Position numbers and translations under genes: made by a program. 64,000 bases of DNA. Source: Tsukamurella spumae (GTDB lineage Bacteria; Actinomycetota; Actinomycetes; Mycobacteriales; Mycobacteriaceae). Where the stretch lies: assembly GCF_012396015.1 (NCBI RefSeq), contig NZ_JAAXOQ010000013.1:1-64000 (forward strand). The letters are read 5' to 3'. Below are positions 55,299 through 64,000 of this stretch, one piece after another. Below the pieces are notes generated by a model that had not been told where the DNA came from, searched no databases, and saw only the letters and a list, made by a program, of their open reading frames with translations. Each line of letters starts with the position of its first letter. Within the stretch, counting starts at the first letter, position 1.

Positions 55299-56996
55299 CT
55301 GAGCCTCGAAGTCACCTACCTCCCCGACCTGCACCAGTTCGCCCTCTGGTCCTCCCACGACCTCGACGATCCCGCGCGCGCAACGCTCCTCCCCCTCGTC
55401 GTCCCCGTCGACGGCGCCCTCGCCGCCCGGGACGTCCGCTGCGACCTCGTCGACGTGACCGCCCTGCCGGGCGGGGCGGGGTCGGCGTCGCAGGCCGCGT
55501 GGTCCGCGTGGTGCCGGGGCGAGGAGGCGCCGCTGCCGATCGCGGCGCACGCGGAGCCGGATCCGACGGGCACGGCGATCACGTCCGCGACCTACGCGAC
55601 GGCCGCGTTCGCGGACACCGTCGCGACCGCCGTGACACTCGACGGCGTCCTCGACGCGAAACCGCGCCCCTACCAGGCCGCGGGCGTGGCCTGGCTGCTC
55701 CGCACCCTGCACGATCAGGGCGGCGCGCTCCTCGCCGACGAGATGGGCCTCGGCAAGACTCTGCAGGCGATCGCCGCGCTCACCCGGCTCGGACCTGGCC
55801 CGCACCTCGTCGTCTGCCCCACGAGCCTGGCGACCAACTGGCGGCGGGAGATCGCGCGGTTCGCGCCGGCGCTCCTCGGCGAGGTCACGATCGTCTCCTA
55901 CGCCCGGCTCCGCCTGTCGGCGCCCGAACTCGCGGCGACGCGGTGGACGGCGGTCGTGTTCGACGAGGCGCACACCCTGAAGAATCCGCGGACACAGGTC
56001 TCCCGTGCGGCTCGCGACCTGAACGCCGAGTTCCGAATCGCACTGACCGGTACCCCGATCGAGAACTCGCTGGACGACCTCTGGGCGATTCTGCGTGTGG
56101 TCGCTCCGCGGATATTTCCGGTGAAGGCTGTGTTCCGTCGCCGGTTCACGCGCGCCGTCGAGTCCGGGGACGACGGTGCACTGCGCCGCCTGCGCGCCGC
56201 TGTCGCGCCGGTCATGCTGGCCCGCACCAAGGAACGGGCGGCCGGGGCGCTCCCACCGAAGATCGACAACCCGATCCTCTGCGACCTCAGCGACGAACAG
56301 GCCCGCCGCTACGACGCATGTCTCGTCCGTGCCGCGGACGACGGATTCGGCAGCGGGCTCGAGCGCCACGGACGCCTGCTCGCGGTGCTGACGACGCTCA
56401 AGCAGATCTGCAACCACCCCGACCTGGTCGACGGTGCGGCACGATCCCTCAAGTCCGGCCGCTCCGGCAAGCTCGACGTGGCGATGGACCTCCTCGAGGC
56501 GAACGTCGCCGCGCACCGTCCGACCCTGGTGTTCACGCAGTACCGCGAGACGGGCGAGCTGCTGGCCCGGGCCGCATCGTCGCTGCTCGGCGAGCCCGTG
56601 CCGTTCTTCCACGGCGGCCTCTCCCCCGCCGAGCGCACCGCGATCGCCGACGGCTTCCAGTCCGGGACGGGCCCGGCGATCCTCGTCATGAGCGTCAAGG
56701 CGGGCGGGACCGGCCTGACCCTCACCCGCGCCAGTGAGGTGCTCCACTACGACCGATGGTGGAACCCCGCCGTCGAGGCGCAGGCGACGGACCGCGCCCA
56801 CCGCATCGGCCAGGACCGCCCCGTCACGGTCACCACGCTGACCACCGCCACCACGCTCGAGGAGCACATCGACGAGATGCACCGCCGCAAGGCGCTGCTC
56901 GGCGTGCACGCCGACGACGGCCCGATCGTCTCCGAACTCGCCGCGCTCGACGATGAGCGCCTACTGGACGTCCTGCGTCGGAACCGGGAGAACTGA
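55299..56996 (+). CDS. Compact SNF2-family helicase, probable CTG start
   Basis: SNF2/Rad54-type DNA translocase, 565 residues. DEMGLGKT (147-154), DEAH (VVFDEAHTLKN), the ALTGTPIENS motif III and the C-terminal GTGLTLTRA and DRAHRIGQ helicase motifs are complete. The N-terminal SWIM domain of larger relatives is missing but a separate SWIM protein follows. No ATG or GTG exists in frame at the start. CTG at 55299 has GAAGGA six bases before it and lies after the likely promoter; a TTG at 55248 lies inside the operator. Start confidence is moderate, function high. Confidence 0.88.
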   Translation: MSLEVTYLPDLHQFALWSSHDLDDPARATLLPLVVPVDGALAARDVRCDLVDVTALPGGAGSASQAAWSAWCRGEEAPLPIAAHAEPDPTGTAITSATYATAAFADTVATAVTLDGVLDAKPRPYQAAGVAWLLRTLHDQGGALLADEMGLGKTLQAIAALTRLGPGPHLVVCPTSLATNWRREIARFAPALLGEVTIVSYARLRLSAPELAATRWTAVVFDEAHTLKNPRTQVSRAARDLNAEFRIALTGTPIENSLDDLWAILRVVAPRIFPVKAVFRRRFTRAVESGDDGALRRLRAAVAPVMLARTKERAAGALPPKIDNPILCDLSDEQARRYDACLVRAADDGFGSGLERHGRLLAVLTTLKQICNHPDLVDGAARSLKSGRSGKLDVAMDLLEANVAAHRPTLVFTQYRETGELLARAASSLLGEPVPFFHGGLSPAERTAIADGFQSGTGPAILVMSVKAGGTGLTLTRASEVLHYDRWWNPAVEAQATDRAHRIGQDRPVTVTTLTTATTLEEHIDEMHRRKALLGVHADDGPIVSELAALDDERLLDVLRRNREN

Positions 56997-56997
56997 C

Positions 56998-57555
56998 ATG
57001 GCCGTGAACCCGTTCGGATTCACCACCTGGGGCGCGGATCTCGTGCGCATCGCCGAACCGATCTCGGCGCGGACCTCCAATACGCACGCGCCGCGGGCCC
57101 GAATGATCGCCCGCAACGGCGGCGTGACGCTCGAGGTCGACGGTGGCCGCGTCAGCGCGCTCGTGCACAGCGGCGCGAGCGCGTCGGTGGCCCACCTCGA
57201 ATTCGCGCCGATGGCGCCCGCCGCCGCCCAGGCACTGCGCGAGGCGCTCGGCTCCCGCTCGGAGCCCGACGATGCCGCCCACGCCGCCCTGGTGGCACTG
57301 GGCCATCGTCCGGCGCCGGTCCTCGATGCCGCCGACTGCTCGTGCAAGGCCCGGTCGACGATGTGCCTACACGTCCTCGCGGCGGTGTACGCCCTCGCGA
57401 CGCTCGTCGATCACGAGCCCGTCACCGCACTGACGCTCCAGAGGTCCGGTGCCGCCGCGACCACGGAGGAATCCACCGACGGCCGGCCCGTTCCGCGCTG
57501 GACACCGTTGGCGGCGCTGCACTCCAGGGACTACTTCGCGGTGGCCGCCCCGTAG
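56998..57555 (+). CDS. SWIM zinc-finger protein partnered with the SNF2 helicase
   Basis: A 185-residue protein with a SWIM-type CxC...CxH motif at C114, C116, C123 and H125. Elsewhere it is an alpha/beta protein without known catalytic motifs. The ATG at 56998 comes two bases after the helicase stop, with GGGAG nine bases upstream, so the two are translated from one message. SWIM fingers are fused to or next to SNF2 proteins in many bacteria, which supports a DNA-bound complex. Confidence 0.88.
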   Translation: MAVNPFGFTTWGADLVRIAEPISARTSNTHAPRARMIARNGGVTLEVDGGRVSALVHSGASASVAHLEFAPMAPAAAQALREALGSRSEPDDAAHAALVALGHRPAPVLDAADCSCKARSTMCLHVLAAVYALATLVDHEPVTALTLQRSGAAATTEESTDGRPVPRWTPLAALHSRDYFAVAAP

Positions 57556-57572
57556 CGACCGCGCGCCGCGGA

Positions 57573-59261
57573 CTACGAGAGGTCGCGGAAGGCCAGCACG
57601 AATCCGACGATCGCCATCACGGCGGCGACGACGTAGCCGATGACGGACCACCATCCGAGGTGGTAGTACGCGGTCACCGCGACGACGGCCATGCCGGCGA
57701 ACACCAGAGCCATGCCGTACAACGGCGGCCGTGAGGCGTCGCGATACCGGTCGTAGAAGCGGCGCAACCACGACGGCTTCCCGCTGCCCGCATCGACCGG
57801 CACATTCGCGACGACCGGGAACTCGCCGGTGTAGCCCTCGCGGGCGCGGGCCTCCTCGATCACCCGGCCCCGCACCAGGTACCAGCCGCCGATCAGCATG
57901 GGAATGATGACGACCAGGCTGGCCACCGTCCACGTCCCGATCGGCCGGTCGAAGCCCATCAGCACCAGCACCGCGAACAGGAACGCGAGTGTGATGTACG
58001 CCGACCAGGGCGCCAGGGGCATTCGGAAGGCGGGCCTGGTCATGCGCCCGGCGTCGGCCTCACTCTTGAGCTTCATCTGGCACAGCACGATGGTCGCCCA
58101 GGAGGATAGGATCCCCAGCGCCGAGACGTTGAGGACGATCTCGAAGGCCTGACCTGGGTTGAAGGCGTTGAGCACCACGCCGAACAAGCAGATCACCGCG
58201 GTCAGGAGAATGCCGCCGTAGGGCACGCCGTGCTTGGACATCACCCCCGTGAACTTCGGACCGCTGCCGTTCATCGCCATCGACCGCAGAATGCGGCCGG
58301 TCGAGTAGAGGCCCGCGTTGAGGCTCGAGAAGGCCGCTGTCAGCACCACGACGTTCATGAGATCGCCCGCACCGTCGAAACCGAGCTTCGAGAAGAAGGT
58401 GACGAACGGACTCTGCTTGCTGGAGTACTCCGTGTAGGGCAGCAGCAGCGCCAGGAGCACGATGGAACCGACGTAGAAGATCGCGATACGGGCGATCACC
58501 GAGTTGATCGCGCGCGGCATGACCTTCTCGGGGTTCTCGGTCTCCCCGGCCGCGGTACCCACGAGTTCGACTGCGGCGTAAGCGAACACCACGCCCGAGG
58601 TCACGACCACCAGGGGCAGTACGCCGGTCGGGAACCAGCCGCCGTGATGCGAGACCATGCCGAGTCCCGTGCTCGCGCCCTGGATCTCGTACCGGCCGGC
58701 GAGGAACACGGTGCCCACCACGAGGAAGGCGACCAGCGCGACGACCTTGATCAGCGCCGCCCAGAACTCCATCTCGCCGAACAGCTTGACGGACACCAGG
58801 TTCACCGACAGGACGATGACCAGGGCGATCAGCGCGAGCAGCCACTGCGGGATCGGGTCGAAGGCCTTCCAGAAGTGGAAGTAGGTCGCGATCGCCGTCG
58901 TGTCGACGATCGCGGTCATCGCCCAGTTCAGGAAGTACATCCACCCGGCGACGAATGCCGCCTTCTCCCCGTAGAACTCGCGGGCGTAGGAGACGAAGGA
59001 GCCCGACGAGGGGCGGTGCAGCACCAACTCCCCCATGGCACGGAGGATGAGGAAGACGAAGACGCCGCACACCGCGTAGACGAGGAACAGGCCGGGTCCG
59101 GCATCCCGGAGGCGGCCGCCGGCACCGAGGAACAGGCCGGTGCCGATCGCACCGCCGATCGCGATCATCTGCAACTGGCGCGGCTTGATGCCCTTGTTGT
59201 ATCCCTCGTCCTCGCGGGAGATAGCCGGCGGGGGCGCGGCACTGGATCGCGTCTCGGACAT
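57573..59261 (-). CDS. ansP: L-asparagine permease-like amino acid transporter
   Basis: Amino acid/polyamine/organocation (APC) family proton symporter, 562 residues, twelve transmembrane helices with consensus [13 protein letters not shown] in helix 1. The sequence [24 protein letters not shown] and long stretches of the middle match mycobacterial AnsP as I recall it. The C-terminal extension (about 500-562) adds two more hydrophobic segments beyond the usual twelve. ATG at 59261 with GAGGTGTGT before it. Not in an operon with asparaginase here. Confidence 0.9.
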   Translation of the reverse strand: MSETRSSAAPPPAISREDEGYNKGIKPRQLQMIAIGGAIGTGLFLGAGGRLRDAGPGLFLVYAVCGVFVFLILRAMGELVLHRPSSGSFVSYAREFYGEKAAFVAGWMYFLNWAMTAIVDTTAIATYFHFWKAFDPIPQWLLALIALVIVLSVNLVSVKLFGEMEFWAALIKVVALVAFLVVGTVFLAGRYEIQGASTGLGMVSHHGGWFPTGVLPLVVVTSGVVFAYAAVELVGTAAGETENPEKVMPRAINSVIARIAIFYVGSIVLLALLLPYTEYSSKQSPFVTFFSKLGFDGAGDLMNVVVLTAAFSSLNAGLYSTGRILRSMAMNGSGPKFTGVMSKHGVPYGGILLTAVICLFGVVLNAFNPGQAFEIVLNVSALGILSSWATIVLCQMKLKSEADAGRMTRPAFRMPLAPWSAYITLAFLFAVLVLMGFDRPIGTWTVASLVVIIPMLIGGWYLVRGRVIEEARAREGYTGEFPVVANVPVDAGSGKPSWLRRFYDRYRDASRPPLYGMALVFAGMAVVAVTAYYHLGWWSVIGYVVAAVMAIVGFVLAFRDLS

Positions 59262-59310
59262 ACACACCTCGTCTGGTCGTAGTGGCTCGATCGGCCCCCG
59301 GTGTGTGAAC

Positions 59311-60180
59311 CTACGCCTCGATACGCACCCGCACAGCGCGACCGGGATCCGAGCCACGGAACAGGCCTTCCCCGACGGGGGCGAACCCGGCATCCGCGAG
59401 CCGGTCGGAGACCGCGTCCACGGCCACGCCGTCGGCGAGCACGACGACGGCGGCGGCACCGTCGGCCGTGACGGAGGCCGCGTCCGCGCCGAGGGTGACC
59501 CACAGCCGCCCGACCAGCCGCTCGTCGTAGGCGGGATCGTCGAGCAGCGGGGCCCCGTCGGCCGGACGGTGCGCGGCGACGTTCTCGGCGAAGGGGTCGA
59601 TCCGGTCCGCCCAGAGGGCGCGTACCGCCGCGCGGGTCGCCTCCTCCGTCCCGGTGTTCTCGAGCCAGACGTCGGCGACGGCGCGGCGCTGCTCGTCGGT
59701 CGCCTGGGCGGCGATCCGCGCGCGGGCGTCGTCCTCGGCCATGCCGCGCGATCCGACGAGCCGGCGCACGCGCTCCTCCGCGTCGACCCACACGATGATC
59801 ACGAGGTGGAACATCGGTGCCAGCTTGTTCTCGACCAGGAGCGGAATGTCCTGCACGATCACCGCATCCGGCCCGGCGGCCTCGATCAACTCGGCCGACC
59901 GCGCGCCCACCAGCGGGTGGGTGATCGCGTTGAGCTTCGCGCGGGACTCGTCGTCCGAGAAGGCGATCGCCGCAAGGGCCGGGCGGTCGAGGCTGCCGTC
60001 GTCGGCGAGGATGCCCTCGCCGAACGCCTCGACGAGCGCGGCGAGCCCCGGTGTCCCTGGCTCCACCACCTCGCGGGCGATCTTGTCGCCGTCCACGATC
60101 ACGGCGCCGAGGGCGGCGAGTTCCTTCGCCACCGTCGACTTGCCCGCACCGATGCCACCCGTGAGTCCGATCCGCAACAT
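59311..60180 (-). CDS. coaE: Dephospho-CoA kinase with C-terminal extension
   Basis: Final step of CoA synthesis, phosphorylates dephospho-CoA. P-loop [10 protein letters not shown] (7-16), the catalytic block ITHPLV and the lid region RARIAAQ are present in residues 1-200. Residues 200-289 are an extra domain beyond the core enzyme. Mycobacterial CoaE also has an extension, but a longer one of the GrpB/UPF0157 type; this one looks like a reduced or different form. ATG at 60180, nine bases after the stop of the zinc-chaperone gene. Confidence 0.95.
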   Translation of the reverse strand: MLRIGLTGGIGAGKSTVAKELAALGAVIVDGDKIAREVVEPGTPGLAALVEAFGEGILADDGSLDRPALAAIAFSDDESRAKLNAITHPLVGARSAELIEAAGPDAVIVQDIPLLVENKLAPMFHLVIIVWVDAEERVRRLVGSRGMAEDDARARIAAQATDEQRRAVADVWLENTGTEEATRAAVRALWADRIDPFAENVAAHRPADGAPLLDDPAYDERLVGRLWVTLGADAASVTADGAAAVVVLADGVAVDAVSDRLADAGFAPVGEGLFRGSDPGRAVRVRIEA

Positions 60181-60189
60181 GTGCCCAGA

Positions 60190-61449
60190 CTAGTGAGTGT
60201 CCGACACCCCGGGTACGCCGGACACCTCGTCCGGGGTGTGCTCGAGCACGCCGCGCCGGAGCTCCTTCCCCGACGGGATGTCGACGGCGACGATCGCCCT
60301 CGTGGCGGGTTCGGTGACATACGCGGTCGAGCCCAGGGTGAACACCGCGGGCCGCGGCTCCTGCCAGTTCGCGTCCTCGATCCAGGGCTCGGTCACGCGT
60401 ACCTCGCGCGCCACCGATCCCGTCTCCGGGTCGAGTACCCGCAGGACGCCGTCCGTCCCGAGCACCAGCGCCTCGCCGAACTGCCCCCGCGCGAGGGAGC
60501 GGAAGCTGTAGGAGGCGGGCAGGTCGACGAGCTTCACCGCACCGGTGCGGGTGTCGATGAGACTGACCCGGGTGGGCCGCTCGGGCTTCGCGGCCTTGTC
60601 CACCTTGTAGTCGCCGAGGACGACGGCGTGCGCCTCGGTCGCGGCCACATTGCCGGTGCGCGCGTAGCCGGGCGTGGGCGCCGCGGTCTTGACGATGTCA
60701 TTACCGCGCACCACGAGAACGCCGTCCTCGCAACCGAAGAGCACGACGCCGCCCTCGGCGGCGCCCTCTCCGTGCACGCCCGGGCACTGTTCGTTGCGCG
60801 CGATCTCCTTCCGGTCCTTGTCGAGGATCGCGACGCCGGTACGGGTCTTCTCATCACCGAGGGTGATCAGCATCGAGCCGTCCGCACGCTCCACGGCGAC
60901 CCCGTGGTGGGGCTTCGGCGCCGTGTAGGTCGCACGGGGCGCATTGGGGTCGGCAACCGCGCCGGACGGGAAGGAGGTCACCGCGCCCGTGCCGTCCGCG
61001 AACAACACGGTTCGGCCGTCGTGCCGAACCACGTGGCCCGGCTCCGGCGCCGCCACCCGGATGTCCGTGCGACGGGGCGCGGAGGTGTAGAAGTGCTGAT
61101 GGTCGCCGTGCGGGGCGGACCACGTGCCGAGGTCGAGGAGCCGGAATCCCGTTCCCTCGGAGAGGAACACGTGCCGTCCGTCGCCGGCGGGGTTCACCCG
61201 GAGATAGCCCTCGCCGGGCAGGTCGGCGACCTTCTGCAGCGTCGTGGCGTCCACGACCTGCACGCCGCCGTCGTAGGTCACGGCGAGCCGCGGCGCGGCG
61301 CGGCGCTGCTCGGTGGCGCCGCCGGGCGCGTCGGCGTCGGAGCCGGAGGCGGTCGTCGACGGTGCCGGATCGGGCTGGGAGGAACCGCATCCGGCGGCCA
61401 GCAGCGCGGCGGCGAGGAGCGGGACGGCGAGCTTTCGATGCTTGGACAT
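60190..61449 (-). CDS. AztD-like zinc metallochaperone lipoprotein
   Basis: A 419-residue lipoprotein: signal peptide with lipobox cysteine C21 (LLAAGC), a Ser/Thr/Asp-rich linker, then a beta-propeller-like repeat domain. HGDHQHF (H114, H117, H119) is a candidate zinc-binding loop, as in the AztD chaperones that pass zinc to the AztC binding protein. The surrounding DLGTWSAPHGDH sequence fits that family. A Zur-type box lies 20 bases before the ATG, over the -35 element. No aztABC genes are in the window, so it would work with a transporter encoded elsewhere. Confidence 0.8.
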   Translation of the reverse strand: MSKHRKLAVPLLAAALLAAGCGSSQPDPAPSTTASGSDADAPGGATEQRRAAPRLAVTYDGGVQVVDATTLQKVADLPGEGYLRVNPAGDGRHVFLSEGTGFRLLDLGTWSAPHGDHQHFYTSAPRRTDIRVAAPEPGHVVRHDGRTVLFADGTGAVTSFPSGAVADPNAPRATYTAPKPHHGVAVERADGSMLITLGDEKTRTGVAILDKDRKEIARNEQCPGVHGEGAAEGGVVLFGCEDGVLVVRGNDIVKTAAPTPGYARTGNVAATEAHAVVLGDYKVDKAAKPERPTRVSLIDTRTGAVKLVDLPASYSFRSLARGQFGEALVLGTDGVLRVLDPETGSVAREVRVTEPWIEDANWQEPRPAVFTLGSTAYVTEPATRAIVAVDIPSGKELRRGVLEHTPDEVSGVPGVSDTH

Positions 61450-61456
61450 GACGACA

Positions 61457-61486
61457 TGTGTAACGACTCTTGAAAATCATTGTCAA
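61457..61486 (-). promoter_or_regulatory. Zur-repressed promoter of the AztD-like gene
   Basis: TTGAAAATCATTGTCAA (61470-61486) is a near-perfect palindrome matching the actinobacterial Zur box (TGaAAAT-x-ATTttCA). On the minus strand its end supplies TTGACA (61481-61486); 17-18 bases later TTACAC/TACACA is the -10. Zinc-loaded repressor would block the promoter directly. Confidence 0.75.
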
Positions 61487-61542
61487 AACTCTCCATGGCG
61501 ATACATGCATGCGCCGCCGGCCCGTCTGCGATGATCGCGACC

Positions 61543-62958
61543 ATGACACTCGTCGCCGGTATCGATTCGTCCACGCAGTCCTGCAAGGTCGTGGTGTGCG
61601 ACGCGGACTCGGGCGAGGTCGTCCGTTCGGGCTCCGCCCCGCACCCGCCTGGTACGGAGGTCGCGCCCTCGGCGTGGCTGGACGCGCTCGCAGTCGCCAC
61701 CCGCGCCGCGGGCGGGCTCGACGACGTGGCCGCGGCCTCGGTCGGCGCCCAGCAGCACGGCATGGTGTGCCTCGACCGGGACGGCTCCGTGGTGCGGGAC
61801 GCCCTGCTGTGGAACGACACCCGCTCCGCCGGTGCCGCCGATCGGCTCGTCGCCGAGTTCGGCGGCCCGCAGCGGTGGGCGGACGCCGTGGGCGTCGTCC
61901 CGGTGGCCGCGTTCACGGCCGCGAAGCTGCGTTGGCTGGCGGACGCCGAACCGGCGCACGCGGACGCGACCGCGGCCGTCTGCCTCCCCCATGACTGGCT
62001 CACTTCACAGCTGGGCGGCGGCGGGCTCGACGGGCTCGTCACGGACCGTTCCGACGCGTCCGGCACCGGCTACTTCAGCGCCGCGACCGGCGAGTACCGC
62101 ACGGACATCCTCGAACTCGCGTTCCGCGGGCGGCGGCCCGCACTCCCCCGCGTCCTCGGCCCGGCGGAGTCCGTGCCGGTCACCACCGCCGACGGTCCGC
62201 TGCGCCCCGGCACACTCCTCGGCGCGGGCGCCGGCGACAACGCGGGTGCCGCACTCGGCCTGGATGCGCGGCCCGGCGACGGCATCGTCTCCCTGGGGAC
62301 CTCCGGTGTCGTGAGCGCGGTGACGACGACGGCGCCGCGCGACCCGTCGGGCATCGTGGCCGGATTCGCCGATGCCACAGGGCATCAGCTACCGCTCGTC
62401 TGCACCCTCAACGGCGCTCCCGTGCTCGCGGCGACCGCTCGGATGCTGGGCGTCGACCTCGGTGAGTTCGCTCGGCTCGCGCTGGCCGCACCCGCCGGCG
62501 CGGAGGGGCTGGTCCTCGTGCCCTTCTTCGCCGGGGAACGCTCACCGAACCTCCCGAACGCCACGGGATCACTGCAGGGCGTCACCGGGTCGAACCTCAC
62601 TCGGGAGAACATCGCCCGCGCCGCCGTGGAGGGGCTGCTGTGCTCGCTCCGGTTCTGCCTGGACGCGATCACCGCGCAGGGCACCACCGTCGAGCGGATC
62701 CTCGTCGTCGGCGGCGGTGGACGCTCGGACGCGGTCCGGGAGATCGCGCCCGCGGTGTTCGGGCGCACCGTCGACTTCCCCGAGGACGGCGAGTACGTGG
62801 CCCGGGGCGCTGCCCGACAGGCGGCGTGGGCGCTGCGACCCGACGGCCCCGCCCCGGCCTGGACGCGCCCGAGCGCCCGGACCTTCACGGCGGCGGCGAC
62901 GCCCGAGGTCTACGCCCGGTTCCGGGAGGCCGCCGAGCTGGTACTCGAGCGCCCGTGA
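61543..62958 (+). CDS. xylB: Xylulokinase (FGGY family)
   Basis: Phosphorylates D-xylulose to xylulose 5-phosphate for the pentose phosphate pathway, 471 residues. [10 protein letters not shown] opens the actin-like ATPase fold, the WNDTR motif and GAGAGDNAG glycine-rich loop are family signatures. ATG at 61543 (alternative ATG at 61531); neither has a clear ribosome binding site. It is divergent from the AztD-like gene and ends five bases before the polyol dehydrogenase, which is on the other strand. D-arabinitol or xylitol catabolism is inferred. Confidence 0.92.
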   Translation: MTLVAGIDSSTQSCKVVVCDADSGEVVRSGSAPHPPGTEVAPSAWLDALAVATRAAGGLDDVAAASVGAQQHGMVCLDRDGSVVRDALLWNDTRSAGAADRLVAEFGGPQRWADAVGVVPVAAFTAAKLRWLADAEPAHADATAAVCLPHDWLTSQLGGGGLDGLVTDRSDASGTGYFSAATGEYRTDILELAFRGRRPALPRVLGPAESVPVTTADGPLRPGTLLGAGAGDNAGAALGLDARPGDGIVSLGTSGVVSAVTTTAPRDPSGIVAGFADATGHQLPLVCTLNGAPVLAATARMLGVDLGEFARLALAAPAGAEGLVLVPFFAGERSPNLPNATGSLQGVTGSNLTRENIARAAVEGLLCSLRFCLDAITAQGTTVERILVVGGGGRSDAVREIAPAVFGRTVDFPEDGEYVARGAARQAAWALRPDGPAPAWTRPSARTFTAAATPEVYARFREAAELVLERP

Positions 62959-62962
62959 GTCA

Positions 62963-64000
62963 TCACCCCAGCAGCTCGCGCAGCGTCGCGCGAGCTCCCC
63001 GCTCCCGCAACGAGACCAGCGCGGCGAGGTAGGGCCGGGTGAACCCCGGCCGGTCCGCGAGGTCGCCGAACAGGTCGGGCACCGCCACGAAGGCGAGCGG
63101 CTCGGTCCGCGAGCGCTCGGCGCGCTCGGCGAGGACCTCCGCCGCCCGGTCGGCCGGCACGATCGGGGCGCCGGTGTCGTCGACGCCCTCGCAGCCGCGG
63201 GTCCATGCCGCCACGACCGCGGCGGCCAGCGGCGCGGAGCCACCGTCGTCGAGTCGCGAGGCGATCACGGGCACCAGCCATTTCGGAATCCGATCGGAGG
63301 CGTCCTGGCACAGCCGTGCCACCGTGTCGGCGATGGCGGGATTGGAGAACCGGTCGAGCAGGGTGTCGATGTAGTCGTCCAGATCCATGCCGGGAACGGG
63401 ACGCAAGGTGGGCCGCGCCTCGTCCTGCATATACCTGCGGAGCAGCTCGCGGATGTCGGGATCGGCGGCCGCGTCGTGCACGTACTCGTACCCCAGCAGG
63501 CGTGCGAAGTGCCCCAGCGTCTGATGGCCGGCGTTGAGCAGGCGCAGCTTCATGAGCTCGTACGGAGCGACATCGTCGACCACCTGGACACCGGCGTCCT
63601 CGAACCGCGGGCGGCCGTGACCGAAGGCGTCTTCGAGGACCCACTGGGTGTAGGGCTCCGCGACGACGGGCCACCGGTCGTCGACGCCCGTCCGGGCGGC
63701 GACCTCGCCACGCAGCGCGGCCGGCGTGGCCGGGGTGATCCGATCCACCATCGAGTTCGGGAACCGCACGTGCGCTTCGATCCAGTCCGCGAGCGCGGGG
63801 TCGGCGAGCCGCGCGAACGCCCCGAAGGTGTGGTGCGCGACGTGACCGTTGCCCTCGATGTTGTCGCAGGACATCACCGTGAACGCCGGGACTCCGCGGT
63901 CGCGGCGCCGGCGCAGCGCCTCGGTCACGTAACCGAAGACGGTGCGCGGGACCGCGCCCGGCTTGAGATCGTGTCGCACGTCCGGGTTCTCCGCGTCGAA
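62963..64000 (-). CDS. Mannitol dehydrogenase family protein, partial at right edge
   Basis: Long-chain (MDR-unrelated) polyol dehydrogenase, mannitol 2-dehydrogenase family; at least 345 residues are visible and the frame runs open to position 64000, so the N-terminal nucleotide-binding part lies outside. The catalytic residues are in KLRLLNAGH (Lys, Asn, His), and SCDNIEGNGH and RFPNSMVDRITP are family blocks. It oxidises mannitol, arabinitol or a related polyol to the keto sugar; the neighbouring xylulokinase suggests D-arabinitol to D-xylulose. Convergent with xylulokinase, with four bases between stops. Confidence 0.92.
   Translation of the reverse strand, partial: FDAENPDVRHDLKPGAVPRTVFGYVTEALRRRRDRGVPAFTVMSCDNIEGNGHVAHHTFGAFARLADPALADWIEAHVRFPNSMVDRITPATPAALRGEVAARTGVDDRWPVVAEPYTQWVLEDAFGHGRPRFEDAGVQVVDDVAPYELMKLRLLNAGHQTLGHFARLLGYEYVHDAAADPDIRELLRRYMQDEARPTLRPVPGMDLDDYIDTLLDRFSNPAIADTVARLCQDASDRIPKWLVPVIASRLDDGGSAPLAAAVVAAWTRGCEGVDDTGAPIVPADRAAEVLAERAERSRTEPLAFVAVPDLFGDLADRPGFTRPYLAALVSLRERGARATLRELLG

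Overview
The window is high-GC actinobacterial chromosome with strong G/C bias at third codon positions, many GTG starts and 4-base ATGA/GTGA gene overlaps. Gene order (pheST, the arg cluster with argR inside, tyrS; infC-rpmI-rplT-tsnR; uvrA, uvrB, coaE) and an AnsP-like permease very close to the mycobacterial one point to Mycobacteriales, the mycolic-acid clade. I would guess Tsukamurella or a close relative, which is inference only. I see no tRNA, CRISPR array, prophage or insertion sequence.

1-7.6 kb: tandem rRNA-type promoters fire leftwards off the window edge, so an rRNA operon probably begins just outside. Then come tyrS, a membrane protein, an alkyladenine DNA glycosylase and a Trm112-like protein, an alcohol dehydrogenase overlapping a DUF4334 protein, and a self-contained ABC-2 exporter plus TetR operon with a double operator. 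7.6-16.4 kb: the complete arginine operon argCJBDF-R-GH, behind ArgR-type boxes and a probably leaderless start; its argG is of the long E. coli type.

16.5-24 kb: an accessory catabolic region with two paralogous GAF-HTH activators of equal length, an acetoin-reductase-like SDR, a PIG-L deacetylase, an unrecognised 10-TM protein and a flavin monooxygenase carrying an NTF2-like domain. The two intergenic regions share 10-bp-spaced GGTTGC/GCAACC elements and a GTGA-type core motif. 24-32 kb: pheST, a small secreted protein, an acyltransferase, and tsnR/rplT/rpmI/infC. infC appears to start at ATC, behind a leader that contains an intrinsic terminator.

32-41.7 kb: a Trp-rich secreted repeat protein, an orphan nrdH with two NrdR boxes, and a GntR/ABC importer/gamma-glutamyltransferase operon whose promoter carries two GTATAC operators in front of dppA and a divergent DUF1275 gene. 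41.7-54.5 kb: uvrA, a metallo-beta-lactamase-fold protein, an FAD monooxygenase, a MarR with a perfect operator, a HelD-type RNA polymerase motor, a universal stress protein, uvrB, a TRM11-like methyltransferase and a DUF402 fusion.

54.5-64 kb: a TetR divergent from a compact SNF2 helicase plus SWIM-finger protein, ansP, coaE with a C-terminal extension, a Zur-boxed AztD-like zinc chaperone lipoprotein, xylulokinase, and a mannitol-dehydrogenase-family gene that runs off the right edge.
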